Shown: one piece after another, positions 53,223 to 61,088 of the stretch | How positions within the stretch are numbered: the stretch's first letter is position 1 | Layout of the letters: each line of letters starts with the position of its first letter | Source: Paenibacillus caseinilyticus | Lineage (GTDB): Bacteria > Bacillota > Bacilli > Paenibacillales > NBRC-103111 | Direction: 5' to 3' | DNA length: 64,000 bases | Assembly (NCBI RefSeq): GCF_027533645.1 | Contig: NZ_JAQAGY010000005.1 | Span: 62,001 to 126,000 of the forward strand | Notes under the pieces: generated by a model | What the model was told of the DNA's origin: nothing | Seen by the model: the letters and a program-made list of their open reading frames with translations, nothing else | The model's database searches: none | Translations under genes and position numbers: made by a program

Positions 53223-53708
53223 ATGAGTAGTTATCCCATCGACATTGAACAATTTCAGAATACACTTCTCGGGTTGAGAGGGATTACCGGGATTGAAAGC
53301 GGAGTCGAGAATCTCGAGCCGATCGATACGGAGATGTTGGGGTACAGTGCATGCGCACATCTTCCCCATGCTGCTCTGCTACGCACCGGAGGCGGGCTGG
53401 AGCAGGAAGTACTGCTCCAGTTTGAGATGAGCTTCGATTATTCGCCGGAAGGCCTGCAATCCGTCGAGTTCTTGGCCTGGTGGGTCAGGGACTGCGCGCG
53501 GAGCGGGACGAAAGTCCAGCTCAGGCCCTTCGCTCTTCCACCGGAAACTCCTAATGGGAGGCAACTGGGGACGACGCTGAAGTGGCATGTAGACCTGTTC
53601 GTGGATGGCATCGAGGAGAGCCTGGAGCCGGCTCTGGAAGCAGTTCGACAGCTTCATCAATCGTTGCAAACAGCGATCCGGCTGTACGATATCCCGCTGA
53701 AGGATTAG
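53223..53708 (+). CDS. Hypothetical protein downstream of SUFU
   Basis: 161 residues from ATG 53223, after AAGGAGGAG. No signal or membrane segment is present. Alternating strands and helices are seen (EVLLQFEMSFDYSPEGLQSV, EFLAWWVRDCARSGTKVQLR, KWHVDLFVDGIEESLEPALE). The family is not recognised. Short spacing to the SUFU gene and the terminator right after it indicate a two-gene operon, so it may work with the SUFU protein. Confidence 0.65.
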   Translation: MSSYPIDIEQFQNTLLGLRGITGIESGVENLEPIDTEMLGYSACAHLPHAALLRTGGGLEQEVLLQFEMSFDYSPEGLQSVEFLAWWVRDCARSGTKVQLRPFALPPETPNGRQLGTTLKWHVDLFVDGIEESLEPALEAVRQLHQSLQTAIRLYDIPLKD

Positions 53709-53752
53709 CAGGCGCCTGGGCGATACGAAGAGGAGCGCGAGGAGGGCAATGC

Positions 53753-53795
53753 GAAGAGGAGATGCGCGGGGCATCTCCTCTTCGTTGTGTTTGTG
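53753..53795 (+). terminator. Intrinsic terminator
   Basis: cgaagaggagatgc and gcatctcctcttcg pair perfectly and are followed by ttgtgtttg. Confidence 0.85.
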
Positions 53796-53908
53796 GTGAC
53801 AGAGCGGTTTGCTCGCTGGACGGCTTGCCTTTTCTTTCAAGTTAATATCGGTGCACCGGAATCTCCCGGCTTGTCCTGCTGCCCTCTCACCCGCGGCAGA
53901 CCCAAGTC

Positions 53909-54145
53909 TCACTCGATCTCTTGGCAGAAGTCCCTAAAATCGGGCACCGTCGAAAGATCATAGGTGCGCACGGCCTTCATGAGGCGCAGGATCAATCCTT
54001 GTTCCCAGTCCTCCCGCTCCTGGGGCGGGACACTGCGGCATGTCCTCCGGATGAGCGGCAGGAAGGCGGTGATGATCTCGTTCATGGCTTCCTGATCGCC
54101 GAGCTGCGCCCGCTTGACCCGTTCGTATAGCGTTTCGCTGTTCAT
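53909..54145 (-). CDS. RsoA-like sigma subunit (sigma region 2)
   Basis: 78 residues, ATG 54145 after GGAAGGAGG. The sequence TLYERVKRAQLGDQEAMNEI, ITAFLPLIRRTCRSVPPQER and then a helical end ILRLMKAVRTYD looks like an isolated sigma-70 region 2 helix bundle. Bacillus RsoA is about this size and works only with SigO, which supplies region 4. Here the partner gene lies just upstream in the same operon. Function is inferred from size, gene order and similarity by eye. Confidence 0.7.
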   Translation of the reverse strand: MNSETLYERVKRAQLGDQEAMNEIITAFLPLIRRTCRSVPPQEREDWEQGLILRLMKAVRTYDLSTVPDFRDFCQEIE

Positions 54146-54191
54146 AGGTCAGGCCTCCTTCCAGCGGTAAGCGTGGGCCTTCTTCCCTTCC

Positions 54192-54845
54192 TTATCGGCA
54201 TGTGCCCCCGCCGCGATCCTTGTCCCCAGTGCCTGCCGGGCCGCCGCCGGAAGCGGTCATGAAGCGGCGCATGTGCTTCAGCGCGGTGTTCCGTGCTTTG
54301 GACACGGCCTGCTGGGAGACCCGCAGTCCATTGGCGATCTCACGGTCCCCTGCGGACCAGGAGTAAGCCAGCGTAATGACCAGCTGCTGCTTCGGCGTCA
54401 GCCGGCTGAACGCCTCGTACAGCCGTTCGTCCTTGAGCGACATCTGGAAGCGCTGCGGATGGCGTGTGGCGACATCTCCGTCCAGCTCCATGTCTGTGGT
54501 CAGCAGGAGATCGGCGAGCGTCCCCTCCTCCCGGCCGCCGGTCGGTTGGTCCAGTACCAGCGGCTGTCGCTCCGTATGCTTCAAGTGGCTTCTCATGAAT
54601 TCCACATGGCTGAACCGGATCAGGGATGCGAGATATTTGGTGAACCGGAGACGGAAGAAGAACCGGCGGAAGGTATCATTCAGTTGGCGTTCCGAATCGG
54701 GCGACGGATGAATAAGAAAGGTCTCGATCAATTGGGCATGCTCTAGCTTGGAAGCAAACTCCCGAATCACCGGATGGTGCAGAGCCGCTTCCCGTACACC
54801 GTTCCGTATGCGGGTGTTCTGGTCATACTGCTGTGTGTTGGTCAT
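54192..54845 (-). CDS. SigO-like sigma factor subunit (sigma region 4)
   Basis: 217 residues, ATG 54845 after GAGGAGG. The C-terminal part is a clear sigma region 4 (LYEAFSRLTPKQQLVITLAY, GDREIANGLRVSQQAVSKAR). The N-terminal 120 residues lack a standard region 2 and have the helical make-up seen in SigO (FFFRLRFTKYLASLIRFSHV). Together with the small gene downstream it resembles the two-subunit SigO-RsoA system. The oxalate decarboxylase and YvrL genes that accompany it in Bacillus are absent here. Confidence 0.75.
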   Translation of the reverse strand: MTNTQQYDQNTRIRNGVREAALHHPVIREFASKLEHAQLIETFLIHPSPDSERQLNDTFRRFFFRLRFTKYLASLIRFSHVEFMRSHLKHTERQPLVLDQPTGGREEGTLADLLLTTDMELDGDVATRHPQRFQMSLKDERLYEAFSRLTPKQQLVITLAYSWSAGDREIANGLRVSQQAVSKARNTALKHMRRFMTASGGGPAGTGDKDRGGGTCR

Positions 54846-54905
54846 ATGTGCGCTGCCTCCTCTTCATGGTGGGTTCGATACTGTATACAGTGAGCCACCC
54901 TATAG

Positions 54906-54935
54906 ATTATACAACTAAAATGGGAACAAATGTTC
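54906..54935 (-). promoter_or_regulatory. Candidate promoter with GAAC-N4-GTTC palindrome
   Basis: Minus-strand TATAAT (54911-54906) has a palindrome gaacatttgttc (54935-54924) at the place of its -35. The palindrome fits the core of the Bacillus LexA box (GAAC-N4-GTTC) but lacks the outer C and G. It could be an operator or an unusual -35 element. Confidence 0.5.
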
Positions 54936-55119
54936 TTATTATAAAATAAAAATGAAGAACGGAAATCAGTATCCCCGGCTTTATTCCATGCTTGCCGATG
55001 CACTGAGGCGGGGGGCGCCTTTCTTCTCATAAACTGTAAAACAACCAGGCTATTGTCGATATAAAGGCTAATGTGTAATGCATAGCTTACAATAGTTGAA
55101 AGCGGGGCTGTTTACCGAC

Positions 55120-56028
55120 ATGTCACAGAAATCCACCTCGGCGTTGGCCAAAGAACTGAACATGCAGGCGAAAGAATTGTTTCAGACGATGATGTCTCAA
55201 GGTTTGATTCAGCGGGAGAATGAGAATTGGGTACTCACTGACCATGGGAAAGAGGCTGGGGGGATGGTGAAGACGCATCCTCAATACGGGACATACATAG
55301 CATGGGACGAGAGTATTCTCAGCAGGTTAAGTACTGCAGCTGCGGAAGAGGATAAACTGATCAATGCCACAGCACTCAGCAAACATTTTCAGATCTCCAA
55401 GTTCCGTATGAACCCCATCTTGTCCGAGCTTGGGATGATCCAGAAGTCGGTGAAAGGATGGACGGTTACGAAACTTGGCGAGAGTCTTGGCGGGAGGCAG
55501 TTTGAGCACGCGCAGACGGGGATTCCATCGGTTTCATGGAACGTCAGTATACTAACGAATAAGCGTCTGCTTGAAACTATTCAATCCGTACAAGGGAATA
55601 GCGTTGTTGAAGTTCAGGCAGAGACGCCTGCCGAACAGAAAGAGGAAGCGAAGACTGTTGCTTCTCCCATCGGGTTCCGCGAGAAGTTCGAAGCCAAGCA
55701 CCGGACGGCAGATGGTCATTATGTACGCTCTAGAGCAGAAATGCTCATCGATAACTGGCTCTACATGTCTGAGATCGTCCACGCTTATGAGAGGAAGCTA
55801 CCTATCGAGGAAGAGGTATACTGCGATTTTTACCTGCCTGTCGGCAAAGTCTATATCGAATATTGGGGCTTGGAGAATGACGAAAGATATAGAGAGCGCA
55901 AGAAGGTTAAGCTCGATATCTATGAAAAATACGGATTCAAGCTGATCGAGCTGGAAGATGCGGATATTCAGAATCTGGATGATATCCTGCCCAAGAAGCT
56001 GTTGAAGTTCGGTATTCAAGCCTATTAG
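55120..56028 (+). CDS. Winged-helix protein with C-terminal PD-(D/E)XK nuclease-like domain
   Basis: About 302 residues from ATG 55120 (ribosome site weak; TTG 55096 is an alternative). Two N-terminal winged-helix-like segments are seen (STSALAKELNMQAKELFQTM and NATALSKHFQISKFRMNPIL). The C-terminal domain has the nuclease-like pattern YVRSRAEMLIDNWLYMSEIV, EEVYCDFYLPVGKVYIEYWG and then RYRERKKVKLDIYEKYGFKL, fitting E...D...ExxxK of PD-(D/E)XK enzymes. The substrate is unknown. The next gene is a membrane zinc-ribbon protein 27 bases downstream. Confidence 0.75.
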   Translation: MSQKSTSALAKELNMQAKELFQTMMSQGLIQRENENWVLTDHGKEAGGMVKTHPQYGTYIAWDESILSRLSTAAAEEDKLINATALSKHFQISKFRMNPILSELGMIQKSVKGWTVTKLGESLGGRQFEHAQTGIPSVSWNVSILTNKRLLETIQSVQGNSVVEVQAETPAEQKEEAKTVASPIGFREKFEAKHRTADGHYVRSRAEMLIDNWLYMSEIVHAYERKLPIEEEVYCDFYLPVGKVYIEYWGLENDERYRERKKVKLDIYEKYGFKLIELEDADIQNLDDILPKKLLKFGIQAY

Positions 56029-56055
56029 GCAAGGCATAGAGAGGGAGAGACAATC

Positions 56056-56598
56056 ATGAGCAATGAGCTTAGCGGAATAATGAATTACATGGTTTTTCAG
56101 CCCATGTTGTTTGTTGGTCTGATTATGGTTTTATATTTTCTCATAGGGATAGGGATACAATATAAACTGCTGCGTCGCATTCCTGAGAAAATAGTTACGG
56201 TTATAGGGTTAATCGGTGCTTATTTTGTGTTCACGGGTTGTATGGAACGATATCAGGACATTACGGATCTGGTTGCTCGCAAGAGCGAAGTGAACTGGAT
56301 TCTGGGGGCGGTAGCGTTCGCTGTGCTGATCAGTTTGTTAGGGATGATATTCCAAAAGCAGGCAATAACCAAGGACAAGCCGCGCGTAACATCTCCGAGT
56401 ATTCCAACACTTAAGGTGACGGAGGTGCGGCAGCAACCCGAATCCGGAGCGGAAGAGAGTGGTCAAGAGCACCGTACCACGGTAACCTGCAGGTGTGGAG
56501 CGGATATGGTGCCTCGCAAGAGCAGGGATGGTAAGAGCTTTCTGGGGTGTTCCACCTTTCCCCGCTGCAGACACACGGAATCGGTGCATGAAGCATAG
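56056..56598 (+). CDS. Membrane protein with C-terminal topoisomerase-type zinc ribbon
   Basis: 180 residues. Three hydrophobic segments (MLFVGLIMVLYFLIGIGIQY, VTVIGLIGAYFVFTGCM, ILGAVAFAVLISLLGMIF) are followed by a linker and a zinc ribbon CRCGADMVPRKSRDGKSFLG, CSTFPRCRHTE, with four cysteines in the C-x-C...C-x5-C layout of topoisomerase C4 fingers. Such ribbons bind single-stranded DNA in topoisomerase I and are often fused to restriction-type nucleases. Here it is attached to a membrane anchor beside a nuclease-like gene. Confidence 0.8.
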   Translation: MSNELSGIMNYMVFQPMLFVGLIMVLYFLIGIGIQYKLLRRIPEKIVTVIGLIGAYFVFTGCMERYQDITDLVARKSEVNWILGAVAFAVLISLLGMIFQKQAITKDKPRVTSPSIPTLKVTEVRQQPESGAEESGQEHRTTVTCRCGADMVPRKSRDGKSFLGCSTFPRCRHTESVHEA

Positions 56599-56617
56599 TT
56601 CATGCGCATTTCTTACT

Positions 56618-56649
56618 GGACCCTGGCCGCGGCGGGGGTCCGTTTTTTT
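56618..56649 (+). terminator. Intrinsic terminator
   Basis: ggaccc (56618-56623) pairs with gggtcc (56636-56641), and g followed by seven T comes after. It ends the nuclease/zinc-ribbon pair. Confidence 0.85.
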
Positions 56650-56787
56650 GGTTTGGGAACCTGGCACCCTCCATCTATAGGACATCCTTCTATTTACTTT
56701 TTATTTTCGTAAAAAATTAAACAAAAATAAAAAGGGATTATATTTTGTTTTGGGTGCGGAGTGTATATGATGGTCTTACCGTCCTAA

Positions 56788-56801
56788 TGAAAGCGCTTAA
56801 A
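56788..56801 (+). promoter_or_regulatory. Probable cre site (CcpA operator)
   Basis: tgaaagcgcttaaa matches the cre consensus TGWAANCGNTNWCA except near the 3' end. It lies about 100 bases before the arabinanase gene, so glucose repression is likely. AT-rich promoter sequence (aggga-ttatattttg) is just upstream. Confidence 0.6.
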
Positions 56802-56901
56802 ATAACGGGTGGAATGGAGGTGCCCTACCGAGCAGAACAGAAGGGCCAGCGTGATGAAGACCGCATGTGCAAAACCAAGAATGAAATGGAGGAAAGAACT
56901 A

Positions 56902-58383
56902 ATGAAGAGAAGAAACAACCGCCTGTTTATACTTGCAATCGCTCTCATCCTGATGATCGCCGCATTCCCGCTTCAAGCCAGTGCAGCCTCGACGACGTTC
57001 ATCAATCCGGTGGCGCCTTACTCGTCGGCCGATCCACACGTGATGAAGCACACGGATGGGTACTATTACTTCGTCCACACCTCGCAGGCCTGGGACAAAA
57101 TCGATATCTCGCGTTCCTCCTCGCTGACAGGCATCGGCAATGGGACGCGGAAGACGGTGTTCACGAAGTCTTCCGCTTATTGCGCAGGTGCGAATTGCTA
57201 CTCCGGCAACATCTGGGCACCGGAGCTGAATTATATCAACGGCGCTTGGTACCTGTACTTCAGCGCAGGCAGCAGCGAGGCGAACACGCCTAACCAGCGG
57301 ATGTGGGTCATCAAGAACACGAGCGCGAATCCGCTTGAGGGTACATGGTCCGCTCCGATCAAGCTGAAGGATACGGCCGACTACTGGTCCATCGACCATA
57401 CGGTAGCGAATATCAACGGGCAGCTCTATATCGCCTGGTCGGAGATTGCGCCGAACCAGCCGCAGCGCATCATGATCGCGAAGATGAGTTCCCCGACGGC
57501 GATCTCTGGCCGCGGCACCGTCATCTCTACGCCGACGAACGCCTGGGAGACCTCGGGGTCGCCGGTCAATGAAGGCCCGGCCTTCATCACGCACGGCTCC
57601 AAGGTGCACTTGTCCTTCTCCGCCAGCGGGTGCTGGACCGACGATTACAAGCTGGGGCTGCTCAGCGCGAACCTGACGGCTGACCTGACCGCAGCGGGCA
57701 GCTGGACGAAGAGCGCCAGCCCTGTGTTCCAGAAGACGAGCTCCGTCTTCGGCCCGGGTCATAACAGCTTCGTGAAGTCGCCGGACGGCACGGAAGACTG
57801 GCTGGTCTACCATGCCAATGACGGCACGGGCCAAGGCTGCGCGGACCAGCGCACCACGCGGATCCAGAAGATCACGTGGAGCGGCGATACGCCGGTGTTC
57901 GGTACCCCGGTGAATCCGGCAGCTGCTGTGAACAGACCCTCCGGTGAAGGCACCGGCGATATCTATTACCGCATCAAGAACCGCAACAGCGGCAAAGTAA
58001 TGGCTGTCGATGCCGCGTCCGCCGCGGACGGCGCCAACATTCTGCAGTGGACCTACAACGGCACCGGCGACCAGCGATGGGCTCTCGATCCGGTATCGGG
58101 CGGATTCTTCCGCCTCCGCGCCAGCCACAGCGGCAAGGTGGCGGATGTGCTGAATCTCTCGACAGCCGACGGCGCGGATGTCATCCAGTGGCCGAATACC
58201 GGCGCCACGAACCAGCAGTGGAGCTTCGTCCCGACGAACAATCGGTACTTCGAGATCAAGAACCGCAACAGCGGCAAGCTGCTCGATGTGACGAACGGCA
58301 GCACGAGTGACGGCGGCGACATTGGGCAGTGGTCCGATCTGAACAATACGGTGCAGCAGTGGATTTTTGAACGTGTGAACTAA
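56902..58383 (+). CDS. Secreted GH43 arabinan-type hydrolase with CBM13 (ricin-type) domain
   Basis: 493 residues from ATG 56902, after GGAGGAAAG. It has a signal peptide (KRRNNRLFILAIALILM, ending in ASA-AS). The GH43 five-bladed propeller carries the expected acids in PYSSADPHVMKHTDGYYY (base Asp), DYWSIDHTVANINGQLYIAW (Asp) and SPVNEGPAFITHGSKVHLSF (Glu). From about 355 a three-fold ricin-type carbohydrate-binding domain follows (GDQRWALDP, TNQQWSFVP, VQQWIFERV). It degrades arabinan or arabinoxylan outside the cell. It is a single gene with a cre site before and a terminator after. Confidence 0.93.
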   Translation: MKRRNNRLFILAIALILMIAAFPLQASAASTTFINPVAPYSSADPHVMKHTDGYYYFVHTSQAWDKIDISRSSSLTGIGNGTRKTVFTKSSAYCAGANCYSGNIWAPELNYINGAWYLYFSAGSSEANTPNQRMWVIKNTSANPLEGTWSAPIKLKDTADYWSIDHTVANINGQLYIAWSEIAPNQPQRIMIAKMSSPTAISGRGTVISTPTNAWETSGSPVNEGPAFITHGSKVHLSFSASGCWTDDYKLGLLSANLTADLTAAGSWTKSASPVFQKTSSVFGPGHNSFVKSPDGTEDWLVYHANDGTGQGCADQRTTRIQKITWSGDTPVFGTPVNPAAAVNRPSGEGTGDIYYRIKNRNSGKVMAVDAASAADGANILQWTYNGTGDQRWALDPVSGGFFRLRASHSGKVADVLNLSTADGADVIQWPNTGATNQQWSFVPTNNRYFEIKNRNSGKLLDVTNGSTSDGGDIGQWSDLNNTVQQWIFERVN

Positions 58384-58404
58384 GACGAACGAATGAATGC
58401 CAAG

Positions 58405-58446
58405 GATAACCGGATTCTGCCGTAGGGCAGGGCCCGGTTATTTTTT
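58405..58446 (+). terminator. Intrinsic terminator
   Basis: ataaccgg and ccggttat bracket an inner ctgcc-gta-gggcag stem and are followed by ttttttc. Confidence 0.88.
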
Positions 58447-58560
58447 CTGACCATAGGAGTGGGCAGCCCGTGTACTTACCGGTGTCATATGCGAAGCGGT
58501 TTATCTTCCAGGGACAAACCGGGTATAATGGGGAAGATGAGCAGGAGAGGAGAGTCCCGG

Positions 58561-59025
58561 ATGAGCAAAGCATCCTTTATCCAGCCGGACCCGCAGCAGT
58601 GGCTGGAGAAATTTCATTTTCATACGAACATTAAGGTCCGGTACTGCGAGACGGATCTCTTGGGCCATGTCAATAATGTGAGCTATTTTATGTATTTTGA
58701 GCAGGGCCGCATCGAATACTTCGAGAACCTCGGGTTGACCGGAGAGCTGTTCACCCAGGAACGGGTATCCGTGGTGGCCGATCTTGAATGCCAATACCTC
58801 GCAGAAGTGTTCTTGAAGGACGCCTTGAAGCTTCATGTCCGCGTGGCCAAGCTGGGCCGCTCTTCGATGGATATAGAGTACGCGCTCGTCGTGGGCGAAC
58901 AGCTCAAGGCCGCCGGACGGGGCGCGATCGTGCTGGTGGACAAGACGGCCGGCAAGAGCACGCAGATCTCGGAGCATGCCCGCAGCATCATCCGCGGCTT
59001 CGAAGGAGCAGCACTGGTGGAGTGA
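58561..59025 (+). CDS. Acyl-CoA thioesterase, hotdog fold (4HBT family)
   Basis: 154 residues from ATG 58561, after GAGAGGAGAG. The hotdog thioesterase core is KVRYCETDLLGHVNNVSYFM followed by YFEQGRIEYFENLGL, with the catalytic Asp in CETDLLGHVNN. It cleaves acyl-CoA or related thioesters (YbgC/YneP-like). TATAAT at 58524-58529 is a likely -10. It is a stand-alone gene. Confidence 0.92.
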   Translation: MSKASFIQPDPQQWLEKFHFHTNIKVRYCETDLLGHVNNVSYFMYFEQGRIEYFENLGLTGELFTQERVSVVADLECQYLAEVFLKDALKLHVRVAKLGRSSMDIEYALVVGEQLKAAGRGAIVLVDKTAGKSTQISEHARSIIRGFEGAALVE

Positions 59026-59068
59026 GAGCGGCGGCGCGCGGCTGGGGAAGCTAACGGGAGCGGGCTGC

Positions 59069-59110
59069 ATAGAAGCTGGTGTATAGAAGCTGGAGTATAG
59101 AAGCTCGAGT
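59069..59110 (+). repeat. 14-bp tandem repeat, three copies
   Basis: atagaagctggtgt, atagaagctggagt and atagaagctcgagt follow each other (59069-59082, 59083-59096, 59097-59110), just upstream of the DUF6855 gene. Confidence 0.9.
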
Positions 59111-59144
59111 ACCGAAAGCCCGGATGTAGAAAGGAGCCAGTCTC

Positions 59145-59558
59145 ATGTCTGCAGAACAAGGTACCAAGGAGAATCCTTGGCAGTTGAAGACGCCGCCCCA
59201 AACCTCGGAGTACGAAATGTACAAGGGGGAGAAGGATGGCCTGGAGATTCTCGTCTGTACGGTAGGCAAAACCGTACTGCATTACGAATACCGCTGTATC
59301 GCCGACCTGCATGCCATGCTCCAGGAACATGGGGATTGGATGGAGCTCGGCAGCGCAGATGAGCAGAAACCGGCCAAGGAAGGCACGGTGGAAGCCTGGG
59401 GCCGTTCACCGGAGAACCCTATCGGAGGCTGGTACGGGTTGAAGAAGGGATTCCGCGGCCGCTTCGGCATGTACATCCCTCCCCTGCTGGAAGAGCTGGG
59501 GCTGGCAGAGGTAGAGCACAACCCGAGGAACAACCGCATGCGGGCTAAGCAAGGATAG
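59145..59558 (+). CDS. DUF6855-like conserved protein
   Basis: 137 residues, ATG after AAAGGAG. The strings ENPWQLKTPPQTSEYEMYKG, LHAMLQEHGDWMELGSADEQ, and GTVEAWGRSPENPIGGWYGL followed by FRGRFGMYIPPLLEELGLAE match proteins widely seen in soil bacteria, which I recall as DUF6855. No reaction is known. The strong conservation of the last 60 residues suggests an active or binding site. Confidence 0.7.
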   Translation: MSAEQGTKENPWQLKTPPQTSEYEMYKGEKDGLEILVCTVGKTVLHYEYRCIADLHAMLQEHGDWMELGSADEQKPAKEGTVEAWGRSPENPIGGWYGLKKGFRGRFGMYIPPLLEELGLAEVEHNPRNNRMRAKQG

Positions 59559-59659
59559 GATACCCGGTCTCTGCTGCGAAGCAGGGACTTTTTTGGCTTG
59601 CCTTTAGGATAAACGCCCAATAGGAAGCTGTATCAACCATTACGGAAAGGATGAGATTC

Positions 59660-60874
59660 ATGACCTCATCTCTGAGTTCCAGAGATCAAAAATTGCTGCC
59701 GAATGGCCTGCAGCGGGCACAGGAAGCGGGCAGGACATGGTGGGAGAAAGAGGAGCAGAAACGGTGGGGTGAGATCGAGCTCCCTGTGACGCTTGTGGGC
59801 TGCCTATCCAAGATGACCAAAGACGAGCTCACCTCGATCCGTTCGCATCTGCAGATCGGAGGCTTGTCCACCCTGAAGAAGCAGGAGCTCGCTGCCGTTC
59901 TGGAGGAACGTGTGCCGGAGAGACTCCCGTGGCTGCTGCATCAATGGGACGAGGCCCGCTACGGGCTGCTGAAGAAGTTGGCGGAACGCGGAGGCCAGGG
60001 CTATGCCGAGCTGGAGCCGTACCAGCTGGCCTACTTCAGAGAGCGGGGGATCGTCTTCACCGGGACGCACCGGGGCAAGCGGGTCCTGGCTGTGCCGCGG
60101 GAGATCGTCGAAGCGTTCCGGGCTTCGGATACGGCGGAGCTCCGGGAGACCGTGCGCAGGAATACCGAGTGGATTCAGCTCACCCAAGGAATGCTCTTCT
60201 ACTACGGCAGCTTGGAGTCAAGTGAGCTGTGCACCCTAATGGAGACCTATACGAAGGCCCCGGTTCAGCTCGGCGGGTTCTTAGGTCTGCTGTCCGATGC
60301 GCAGCAGTTTCACAGAGAATTCCGCAGCGTTACTAAGGGATACATGCATATTGATGTGGATGATGCGGAGCAGATTCGGCAGGAACATAAGCTGCGGGCG
60401 GACGTGCCGTTCTACCCATTCACGAAGGAGCAGCTGCTGCTGGCAAGCGGTCAGGACTATGTTGACCGGCATGCGGTATACCGTTCCTTTGTTAGTTTTA
60501 TCCGATACACCTACGGGATATCCAAGGAGGAGGCGGATCCGTTCGTGGAGGATTCCGTCTTATGGATTCAACTCGGCGAGTCGCCGGGTGAAGTCCTCGA
60601 GATGCTGCAGACCGGACTTGAGATCGATACGATGGATCTCGTCCAAGCTTTCGTCAGGCACATTGCCCTGCTTCATAACAACACCAGGCAGTGGGTGCTG
60701 AAGGGGCACACCCCCAACGAACTGAGACGGCTTGGAGACCGGGAACACGGAGCGGACCCGGGCCCGGCCACAGGCGGGGATGTCATAGATTTCGCCACGG
60801 GCCAGAAAGCGGGACGCAACGATCCGTGCCCATGCGGCAGCGGCGCCAAGTACAAGAAGTGCTGCGGCAGATAG
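59660..60874 (+). CDS. SEC-C metal-binding motif protein
   Basis: About 404 residues from ATG 59660; ATG 59651 is too close to the ribosome site GGAAAGG. The last 25 residues are a SEC-C zinc finger (GRNDPCPCGSGAKYKKCCGR), as at the end of SecA. The N-terminal 370 residues are helical, with a SAP-like piece near 50-80 (MTKDELTSIRSHLQIGGLST). Proteins of this layout are common in Paenibacillus, and their role is unknown; the finger may bind ribosomes, SecB or nucleic acid. Confidence 0.85.
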   Translation: MTSSLSSRDQKLLPNGLQRAQEAGRTWWEKEEQKRWGEIELPVTLVGCLSKMTKDELTSIRSHLQIGGLSTLKKQELAAVLEERVPERLPWLLHQWDEARYGLLKKLAERGGQGYAELEPYQLAYFRERGIVFTGTHRGKRVLAVPREIVEAFRASDTAELRETVRRNTEWIQLTQGMLFYYGSLESSELCTLMETYTKAPVQLGGFLGLLSDAQQFHREFRSVTKGYMHIDVDDAEQIRQEHKLRADVPFYPFTKEQLLLASGQDYVDRHAVYRSFVSFIRYTYGISKEEADPFVEDSVLWIQLGESPGEVLEMLQTGLEIDTMDLVQAFVRHIALLHNNTRQWVLKGHTPNELRRLGDREHGADPGPATGGDVIDFATGQKAGRNDPCPCGSGAKYKKCCGR

Positions 60875-60952
60875 GAAGACACCCGGATTGTCGCAAAGTC
60901 TCCCATGGATTATCCCAACTTGTCCCATATTATGCAGCACAAACAAGCCTAT

Positions 60953-61018
60953 ATGACAAGTGTCATGTCCTCCAGATGACGTGTATGACTATAACGAATG
61001 ACGGGCGCCTTCTATAAT
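60953..61018 (+). promoter_or_regulatory. Activator-type promoter of the desaturase gene
   Basis: A perfect dyad atgaca-ag-tgtcat (60953-60966) is followed by direct atgac strings near 60975, 60985 and 60998. TATAAT at 61013-61018 has no good -35. This layout suits activation by phosphorylated DesR, whose gene is in the same locus. Confidence 0.65.
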
Positions 61019-61088
61019 TAAAATAGAATACAAGGCGTCTGACGTGATCACGTGCCTCATGCGACCTACACGAGGAGGAAAGCTTGCG

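Noticed and set aside
54924..54935. LexA (SOS) box in front of the split sigma operon
   Set aside because: The inner GAAC-N4-GTTC fits, but the outer C and G of the Bacillus box are absent, so LexA control is not claimed.
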